A stretch of DNA of 64,000 nucleotides from Alphaproteobacteria bacterium (lineage in GTDB: Bacteria > Pseudomonadota > Alphaproteobacteria > CACIAM-22H2): the NCBI GenBank assembly GCA_016793165.1, contig JAEULA010000008.1:350359-414358 (forward strand). Direction: 5' to 3'. Numbering within the stretch: the stretch's first letter is position 1; every line of letters begins with the position of its first letter. Shown piece by piece: positions 55,725-64,000 of this stretch. Below the pieces are notes generated by a model, which saw only the letters and a program-made list of their open reading frames with translations, searched no databases and was not told the origin of the DNA. Made by a program: the position numbers and the translations under genes.

Positions 55725-56216
55725 TCAGTAGACGTAGAGGAACACCGCCGCGAGGCCCGGCGGCCGGGTCGGATAGCGATGCACGAGGCGCAGCCGGCGC
55801 GCATCGTCGACGATCCAGTCGGTGATCTGCCGCGTGACGTTGTTGTCCATCGTCTCGGTCAGCTGCTGCTGCCGGGCCGCCGGCAGGCAGTCGCTCACCC
55901 CGGCCAGCGTCCGCTCGGCACGAGCCGCGGCGGCGGCCATGTCCGGCGCCTGCAGCAGGCACCAGAAGGATCGCGAGACGTCGTCGATCCAGCAGGCGTC
56001 GAAGCCGTCGAGCGTGAGGCTCGAGCGCCAGGATTCGAACTTGGTCGAGTATTCGCTGTCGCGCAGCGCGCGAAACTCCTTCGGCGCGGCGGCGACGATC
56101 CGCTCGATCGACGTGCAGAGCGCGGCATCCTCCGCCCCCGACGCCGGCGCGGCGACCGTCATCACGGCGGCGACGAGCGACGCGGCGACGGCCCGCGCGC
56201 GGCGGCATCTTCGCAT
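55725..56216 (-). CDS. Exported protein of unknown function
   Basis: A 163-aa protein with a signal peptide (MRRCRRARAVAASLVAAVM, cleaved near ASGAED). The mature part has four cysteines (LCTSIE, DACWID, FWCLLQ, SDCLPA), which could form two disulfides in the periplasm, and no recognised domain. ATG 56216 is chosen because the signal peptide begins there; the frame continues upstream without good coding features. It is convergent with the NatB-type gene and directly downstream of uvrA's end on the same strand as uvrA. Confidence 0.65.
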   Translation of the reverse strand: MRRCRRARAVAASLVAAVMTVAAPASGAEDAALCTSIERIVAAAPKEFRALRDSEYSTKFESWRSSLTLDGFDACWIDDVSRSFWCLLQAPDMAAAAARAERTLAGVSDCLPAARQQQLTETMDNNVTRQITDWIVDDARRLRLVHRYPTRPPGLAAVFLYVY

Positions 56217-56319
56217 CGCCGGGCTTCCGGCCGCCGGTGTGTCGTCCCTCGCCCGGTCGGGCATCGCGAATTCGGTCGTCACGGCTCTCTCCCGGCGCCC
56301 CGCGCCGACGGCGGCGGTC

Positions 56320-59184
<2,865 letters not shown>

Positions 59185-59326
59185 CGGTGTGAACTCGGTC
59201 TCGTGGAAGGGCGGGCCGGAGGGCGGTCCCGCGCGGGGCGCGGACTATAGGTTCCGTCGGATCGCGCAGCGACCCGACCGACCTAGGCTGTGGACCACTT
59301 CCGGCCAAGCCGGGTTAGTCCACAAG

Positions 59327-59341
59327 GTTCTTGAAATGTTC
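59327..59341. promoter_or_regulatory. LexA (SOS) box between uvrA and ssb
   Basis: GTTCTTGAAATGTTC is an exact match to the alphaproteobacterial LexA consensus GTTC-N7-GTTC. It lies in the shared upstream region of the divergent uvrA and ssb genes, both SOS genes in this class. Repression by LexA and induction by DNA damage follow from the known system. Confidence 0.85.
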
Positions 59342-59422
59342 TGTTGTCGCGGTCAAGCTCGATCTATCGTCGGATGGCAGTGCGCGAGTACGGTCCCGGC
59401 CCCTTTTCGGGGGCGCCTGCGC

Positions 59423-59482
59423 GGCAGCACGAGTCGCGGCAGCACGTGTCGCGGCCAGATGAGGCGCGGGCGCACGAATCGC
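59423..59482. repeat. Four tandem 15-bp units in the ssb leader
   Basis: Units start at 59423 (GGCAGCACGAGTCGC), 59438 (GGCAGCACGTGTCGC, one mismatch), 59453 and 59468 (more diverged). They lie between the SOS box and the ssb start, in the 384-nt uvrA-ssb gap. No credible gene is seen in this gap; the open frames crossing it have no ribosome-binding site or family resemblance. Confidence 0.6.
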
Positions 59483-59568
59483 GGCGCCGAGTGGCACCAC
59501 GGAGTTTGGCAGAGGCGCGTCGGATCGCGGGGCGATCGCGGCGCCGCAAGCGAGGAAGGGCAAGATCC

Positions 59569-60060
59569 ATGGCAGGCAGCGTCAACAAGGTCATTCTGAT
59601 CGGCAACCTGGGACGGGATCCGGAAGTGCGGTCGTTCCAGAACGGCGGCCGGGTCTGCAACCTCCGCATTGCCACATCGGAGACCTGGAAGGACAAGACC
59701 TCCGGCGAGCGCAAGGAGCGCACGGAGTGGCACTCCGTCGCCATCTTCAATGAGAACCTCGTCGGCGTCGCCGAGCGGTTCCTGAAGAAGGGCTCCAAGG
59801 TCTACATCGAGGGGCAACTCGAGACCCGCAAATGGACCGACCAGTCCGGCCAGGAGCGCTACACGACCGAGGTCGTCCTGCGCCCGTATCGCGGGGAACT
59901 GACCCTGCTTGACGGCCGCAGCGGTGGCGGCGGTGGTGGTGGCGGCATGGAGAGTGGCGGCTACGACGAAGGCGGCGACGCCGGAGGGGCGCCGCCGGCC
60001 CGCAGTGGCGGAGGGCGCGCCAAGAAGGGCGGCGACATGGACGACGATATTCCGTTCTGA
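59569..60060 (+). CDS. ssb: Single-stranded DNA-binding protein
   Basis: SSB protects single strands in replication, repair and recombination; 163 aa. The OB fold (about 4-112) contains [18 protein letters not shown] and VEWHS-like TEWHSVAIF, followed by a Gly-rich flexible linker (with an 8-Gly run) and the acidic tip DDDIPF that binds partner proteins. ATG 59569 has GAGGAAGGG 9 nt upstream. Expression is probably raised during the SOS response through the box at 59327. Confidence 0.96.
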   Translation: MAGSVNKVILIGNLGRDPEVRSFQNGGRVCNLRIATSETWKDKTSGERKERTEWHSVAIFNENLVGVAERFLKKGSKVYIEGQLETRKWTDQSGQERYTTEVVLRPYRGELTLLDGRSGGGGGGGGMESGGYDEGGDAGGAPPARSGGGRAKKGGDMDDDIPF

Positions 60061-60078
60061 GGCCGTTCGATCACGCAG

Positions 60079-60108
60079 CGCGGCAGGTCGGCGGTCGGGC
60101 CTGCCGCG
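60079..60108 (+). terminator. Hairpin after ssb
   Basis: CGCGGCAGG (60079-60087) pairs with CCTGCCGCG (60100-60108) across a 12-nt loop, 18 nt after the ssb stop. There is no T-run, so termination efficiency is doubtful. Confidence 0.4.
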
Positions 60109-60167
60109 GCGCATCGAGGAATCTCCGAAAACTTCGCTGTTTCAGCCCCTTGTGACGCTCCTCCGGC

Positions 60168-60197
60168 TTGCCGCTGACCGGGGCGGTGGGCTAATTT
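60168..60197 (+). promoter_or_regulatory. Possible gyrA promoter
   Basis: TTGCCG (60168-60173), 18-bp spacer, TAATTT (60192-60197), 67 nt before the GTG start of gyrA. Confidence 0.35.
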
Positions 60198-60264
60198 TGT
60201 CGCTCATGATTCTGCGCTGCACGCGCCAGCCCGGCTGCGCGGCGCGCCCCACTGAAAGCTTCGC

Positions 60265-63036
60265 GTGACCGACCCGAAAGACCCGCCGAACCCGAGCGAT
60301 CCGCCGGCGCCCTCCGACATCGCGCCGATCACGATCGAAGAGGAGATGAAGCGCTCGTACCTCGATTACGCGATGAGCGTGATCGTTTCGCGGGCGCTGC
60401 CGGACGTGCGCGACGGATTGAAGCCGGTGCATCGCCGGATCCTCTACGCGATGAACGAGGCGGGCTACGACTGGAACCGCCCGTTCCGCAAATCGGCCCG
60501 CGTCGTCGGCGACGTGATGGGCAAGTACCATCCGCACGGCGACGCCGCGATCTACGACGCGCTCGTGCGCATGGCGCAGGACTTCTCGATGCGCCTGCCG
60601 CTGATCGAGGGCCAGGGTAATTTCGGCTCGATGGACGGCGATCCGCCGGCAGCCATGCGCTACACCGAGGCGCGACTGCACAAGTCCGCGGCGGCGCTGC
60701 TCGCCGACATCGACAAGGAGACGGTCGACTTCCAGCCGACCTACGACGAGCAGACCGTCGAGCCGGTGGTGCTCCCGGCGCAGTACCCGAACCTTCTCGT
60801 CAACGGCGCCAACGGCATCGCCGTCGGCATGGCGACGAACGTGCCGCCGCACAATCTCGGCGAGATCGTCGACGCCTGCGTCGCCCATATCGACGACCCG
60901 ACCCTCACCGACGAGCGACTGCTGCAGATCGTCCCGGGGCCGGACTTCCCGACCGGCGGCATCATCATCGGCAAGCGCGGCATCTACGACGCCTACCGCA
61001 CGGGCCGCGGCAGCGTGATTGTGCGCGGCCGCACCGCGATCGAGGACATCCGCAAGGACCGCCAGGCGATCATCATCAGCGAGATCCCCTATCAGGTGAA
61101 CAAGCTTCGCCTGATCGAGCGCATCGCCGAATGCGCGCAGGAGAAGCTGATCGACGGCATCGCGGACCTGCGGGACGAGTCAGATCGCGACGGCGTGCGC
61201 GTCGTGATCGAGCTCAAGCGCGACGCCTCGCCGGAGATCGTCCTCAACCAGCTCTATCGCTACACCCCGCTGCAGTCGTCGTTCGGCTTCAACATGCTGG
61301 CGCTGACCGGCGGCAAGCCCGAGCTGATGGGGCTGCGCGAGATCATCGTCCAGTTCTGCTCCTTCCGCGAGGAGGTCATCACCCGGCGGACGCGGTTCGA
61401 GCTGCGCAAGGCCCGCGAGCGCGCGCATATCGTCATCGGTCTCGCGCTCGCCGTGGTCAATCTCGACCCGGTGATCGCTCTGATCCGCCAGGCGGCCGAT
61501 CCGGTGATCGCCAAGAACGAGCTGCTCGCCCGCGACTGGCCGGTGCAGGACATCGGTCCCTACATCGAGCTGGTGAACGAGCCCGGCCGCGGAATCGTCG
61601 ACGGCCACTACCGGCTTTCCGAGGAGCAGGCGCGCGCCATCCTCGAACTGCGCCTGCAGCGCCTCACCGGCCTCGAGCGCGACAAGCTCGTGCAGGAGCT
61701 CAAGGACCTGACCGCGCAGATCACCGACCTCGTCGACATCCTCGGCTCCCGGCCTCGCGTGCTCGCGATCATGCGCGACGAGCTGATGAAGATCCGCGGC
61801 GAGTTCGACACGCCGCGCCGCACGGCTCTCGAGGAGGGCGATACCGAGACCAACATCGAGGACCTGATCCAGCCCGAGGACATGGTCGTCACGGTCACGC
61901 ATCAGGCCTACATCAAGCGCGTGCCGCTGTCGGCCTATCGCGCGCAGCGCCGCGGCGGCAAGGGCCGCTCGGGTATGGCGACGCGCGAGGAGGATTTCGT
62001 TGCGCGGCTGTTCGTCTCCAACACCCACCAGCCCGTGCTCTTCTTCACCGAGCGGGGCATGGTCTACCAGCTCAAGTGCTACCAGCTGCCGCTCGGCACG
62101 CCGCAGTCGCGCGGGCGGCCGATCGTGCAGCTGCTGCCGGCGCTGACCGCCGGTGAGTCGATCGCCGCCGTGATGCCGCTGCCGCAGGACGTGAGCACCT
62201 GGGACACGCTGAACGTCATGTTCGCGACCTCCGCCGGCAACGTGCGGCGCAACACGCTCTCGGACTTCCTGAACATCAAGGCGAACGGCAAGATCGCGAT
62301 GAAGCTGGAGGAGGAGGGCGAGCGCCTGATCGCGGTGCTGCCGTGCTCCGACCAGAACGACATCCTTCTGTCGACCCGCGGCGGCAAGTGCATCCGCTTC
62401 GCGGTCGACGAGGTCCGCGTCTTCGCCAGCCGCTCCTCGACCGGGGTGCGCGGCATCCGCCTGGCGAAGGGCGACGAGGTCATCTCGATGTCGATCCTCC
62501 GTCACACCGAGTTCGATGCCGCCGAGCGCGACGCGTACATGCGCCTCGCCCGCAAGCGGCGCGGCGGCGACGAGGCGGAGCTTCCCGAGGCGCCGGAGAC
62601 GACCGCGGAGGCCGGCGGCGAGGCCCCGGAAGCGCCGGCGCCGGAGATCACCATCAGCGACGAGCGCTACGCCGAGTTCGCTGCGACCGAGGAGTTCATC
62701 CTTTCGGTCACCGCCAACGGGTTCGGCAAGCGCAGCTCGGCTTACGAGTACCGGATCACCGGGCGCGGCGGACAGGGCATCGCCAATATCGAAACCTCGG
62801 AGCGGAACGGACCGGTGCTGGCCTCGTTCCCCGTGAGGCACGGCGACCAGATCATGCTCGTCACGAATGGCGGCCAGCTGCTTCGCATTCCGGTCGACGA
62901 CATCCGCATCGCGGGGCGCAAGACGCAGGGCGTCGTGCTGTTCCGCGTGGCGGAGGACGAGAAGGTCGTGTCGGTCACCCGCCTCGGCGACGATTCCGAG
63001 GAGAACGGCAACGGCGGCGAGAAGCCGGTCGCGTGA
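60265..63036 (+). CDS. gyrA: DNA gyrase subunit A
   Basis: The breakage-reunion subunit of gyrase, 923 aa. The N-terminal domain has [21 protein letters not shown] and the catalytic tyrosine Tyr133 (AMRYTEARL). The quinolone-determining region reads [17 protein letters not shown]: Ala94 stands at the position of E. coli Ser83, and Asp98 at Asp87. The C-terminal beta-pinwheel has the GyrA box region ([11 protein letters not shown]) that wraps DNA. An acidic/Ala-rich insert lies at about 770-798 ([19 protein letters not shown]). The start is GTG 60265. Confidence 0.96.
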   Translation: MTDPKDPPNPSDPPAPSDIAPITIEEEMKRSYLDYAMSVIVSRALPDVRDGLKPVHRRILYAMNEAGYDWNRPFRKSARVVGDVMGKYHPHGDAAIYDALVRMAQDFSMRLPLIEGQGNFGSMDGDPPAAMRYTEARLHKSAAALLADIDKETVDFQPTYDEQTVEPVVLPAQYPNLLVNGANGIAVGMATNVPPHNLGEIVDACVAHIDDPTLTDERLLQIVPGPDFPTGGIIIGKRGIYDAYRTGRGSVIVRGRTAIEDIRKDRQAIIISEIPYQVNKLRLIERIAECAQEKLIDGIADLRDESDRDGVRVVIELKRDASPEIVLNQLYRYTPLQSSFGFNMLALTGGKPELMGLREIIVQFCSFREEVITRRTRFELRKARERAHIVIGLALAVVNLDPVIALIRQAADPVIAKNELLARDWPVQDIGPYIELVNEPGRGIVDGHYRLSEEQARAILELRLQRLTGLERDKLVQELKDLTAQITDLVDILGSRPRVLAIMRDELMKIRGEFDTPRRTALEEGDTETNIEDLIQPEDMVVTVTHQAYIKRVPLSAYRAQRRGGKGRSGMATREEDFVARLFVSNTHQPVLFFTERGMVYQLKCYQLPLGTPQSRGRPIVQLLPALTAGESIAAVMPLPQDVSTWDTLNVMFATSAGNVRRNTLSDFLNIKANGKIAMKLEEEGERLIAVLPCSDQNDILLSTRGGKCIRFAVDEVRVFASRSSTGVRGIRLAKGDEVISMSILRHTEFDAAERDAYMRLARKRRGGDEAELPEAPETTAEAGGEAPEAPAPEITISDERYAEFAATEEFILSVTANGFGKRSSAYEYRITGRGGQGIANIETSERNGPVLASFPVRHGDQIMLVTNGGQLLRIPVDDIRIAGRKTQGVVLFRVAEDEKVVSVTRLGDDSEENGNGGEKPVA

Positions 63037-63090
63037 TCCGGCGCCGCCACACGACCACGACGCGAGACGAGCGCTAGAGGAGGCACGGCC

Positions 63091-63663
63091 GTGACCGCCG
63101 AACGCATCGCCATCTATCCAGGCACCTTCGATCCCGTGACGAACGGGCATCTCGACATCATCGGCCGCGGGACGGTGCTGGTCGACAAGCTGATCGTCGG
63201 CGTCGCCGTGAACGCGGGCAAGGGGCCGCTCTTCGCCCTCTCCGAGCGCGTCGCGCTGCTCGAGGAGGAGATCCGGCACCTGCCGCCGGCCGTCGGCGCC
63301 AAGATCGAGGTGCGGCCGTTCCAGAGCCTGCTGATCCGTTTTGCCGAGGAATGCCGCGCCAACGTCATCCTGCGTGGGCTGCGCGCCGTGTCCGACTTCG
63401 AGTACGAGTTCCAGATGGCCGGAATGAACCATCGTCTCAATCCGCGGGTCGAGACGGTCTTCCTCATGGCGTCGGAGACGCACCAGTTCATCTCCTCCCG
63501 CTTCGTGAAGGAGATCGCGCGCCTCGGCGGCGACGTGACGAGCTTCGTGAGCAAGCGCGTCGCGGCCCGCATGGCGGCCCAGTTCGCGGCCGGCGAGAGC
63601 GCCAGCGCTGGAGATGCCGGGGCTCCGACCCTGCCCCAGATCGCGCCGCGCACGCCGCTCTGA
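63091..63663 (+). CDS. coaD: Phosphopantetheine adenylyltransferase
   Basis: The penultimate step of coenzyme A synthesis, 190 aa. The nucleotidyl-transferase motif is TNGH (17-20 in YPGTFDPVTNGHLDI), with LRGLRAVSDFEYEFQMAGMN and the C-terminal ISSRFVKEIARLGGDV. About 25 residues rich in Ala, Gly and Pro extend past the usual end. It follows gyrA by 54 nt, a common order in alphaproteobacteria. The GTG start has GAGGAGG-like GAGGAGGCACG upstream? The visible ribosome-binding site is GAGGAGG at 63076-63082. Confidence 0.95.
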   Translation: MTAERIAIYPGTFDPVTNGHLDIIGRGTVLVDKLIVGVAVNAGKGPLFALSERVALLEEEIRHLPPAVGAKIEVRPFQSLLIRFAEECRANVILRGLRAVSDFEYEFQMAGMNHRLNPRVETVFLMASETHQFISSRFVKEIARLGGDVTSFVSKRVAARMAAQFAAGESASAGDAGAPTLPQIAPRTPL

Positions 63664-63681
63664 GGGGCGCCAGCGCGCCCC
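63664..63681 (+). terminator. Short hairpin after coaD
   Basis: GGGGCGC-CAGC-GCGCCCC, a perfect 7-bp stem overlapping the end of the coaD stop region, without a T-run. Confidence 0.35.
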
Positions 63682-63757
63682 GGTCCGCGACGCTGCCGCA
63701 TTGCACCGGGTCGCGGGACGGGCCGCCTTCCGCGCATTCGCATCGGCCCGTCGGCGA

Positions 63758-63786
63758 TTGACCGCCCGCGCGCCCAGCCCTAGTTT
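63758..63786 (+). promoter_or_regulatory. Promoter of tRNA-Lys
   Basis: TTGACC (63758-63763), 17-bp spacer, TAGTTT (63781-63786); the tRNA begins 15 nt later. The same -35 hexamer is used by tRNA-Cys. Confidence 0.6.
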
Positions 63787-63800
63787 CCGCGCGCGCGAGT

Positions 63801-63876
63801 GAGCCCGTAGCTCAATTGGTAGAGCATCGCACTTTTAATGCGGTTGTTCCGGGTTCGAGTCCCGGCGGGCTCACCA
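63801..63876 (+). tRNA. tRNA-Lys (anticodon TTT)
   Basis: A 76-nt cloverleaf. The acceptor stem is GAGCCCG/CGGGCTC with discriminator A and encoded CCA. The D arm contains AGCTCAATTGGTAGAGC, the anticodon loop CTTTTAA gives TTT (Lys), and the T arm has GGTTCGAGTCC. The remaining 124 nt of the window after it contain no gene that can be supported. Confidence 0.97.
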
Positions 63877-64000
63877 ACCCTCTCGAAACGTCCTCCAGGC
63901 CGCGGGAGAGGTGCGGCAGGCAAGGCAGCACCCTCGATCGGACATCGCCGTCCGGCCGCGGAAGAGCCGCGGAGCCGTCAGGCGCGGCGTCGCCGCCTGG

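Noticed and set aside
63877..64000. Self-complementary CCGCGG stretches at the end of the window
   Set aside because: Short GC palindromes are expected at this base composition, and the region is cut by the window end.

Overview
The window is a high-GC, gene-dense chromosomal segment of an alphaproteobacterium, probably a Rhodospirillales-like lineage. The evidence is gene order and regulatory sites: the pcm–rhodanese–tolC–popZ–valS block, the SPOR–nagZ–scpA–scpB and tatABC–serS–surE–pcm–LysM/M23 blocks, yajC–secD–secF–Mth938-like, hopanoid-type squalene genes, and a GTTC-N7-GTTC SOS box between divergent uvrA and ssb. There is no phage, transposon, integron or CRISPR array. It reads as core genome with a few lineage-specific insertions.

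Region by region. 1–5.1 kb: a tightly packed operon of a radical SAM/SPASM-like protein, a YnjB-like binding protein, a YnjC-like fused permease, a YnjD-like ATPase and a rhodanese (compare E. coli ynjBCD-ynjE). 5.3–5.6 kb: tRNA-Asn and tRNA-Cys on the minus strand, each with a readable promoter. 5.8–12.1 kb: pcm-like, rhodanese, tolC, popZ-type, valS, cytidine deaminase-like. 12.2–17.6 kb: a small lysine-rich exported peptide, an MFS exporter, an M81 peptidase, a pentapeptide-repeat protein coupled to exonuclease III. 17.6–24.8 kb: erpA divergent from a dGTPase, then an overlapping chain SPOR–nagZ–M50 protease–scpA–scpB–murQ, joining cell-wall recycling and chromosome condensation. 24.8–34.4 kb: phosphofructokinase, an orphan FbpC-type ATPase, tatABC, a methyltransferase, serS, surE, pcm and an NlpD-like lipoprotein.

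34.4–41.6 kb is a catabolic-looking island: a spermidine/putrescine-type ABC transporter, a creatinase-like M24 protein that has lost the metal ligands, and an FMN/4Fe-4S/FAD oxidoreductase of the dimethylglycine or N-methylproline demethylase type. 41.7–46.4 kb: a DUF815 ATPase divergent from yajC–secD–secF and an Mth938-like gene. 46.4–52.2 kb: a short PuuD-like membrane protein, hpnE, a fused hpnC-hpnD gene, a divergent squalene/phytoene synthase-family gene, and trmFO. 52.3–55.7 kb: a RidA-family protein with a basic tail, a Sel1-repeat protein and a NatAB-type ABC exporter. 55.7–63.9 kb: a small exported protein, uvrA, ssb, gyrA, coaD and tRNA-Lys.

The most unusual items are a YajC whose C-terminus looks like a J-domain without its HPD loop, the in-frame fusion of the two squalene-pathway synthases HpnC and HpnD, the radical SAM–YnjBCD–rhodanese operon, and an 18-bp hairpin between the binding-protein and ATPase genes of the second ABC operon that buries the ATPase start codon.
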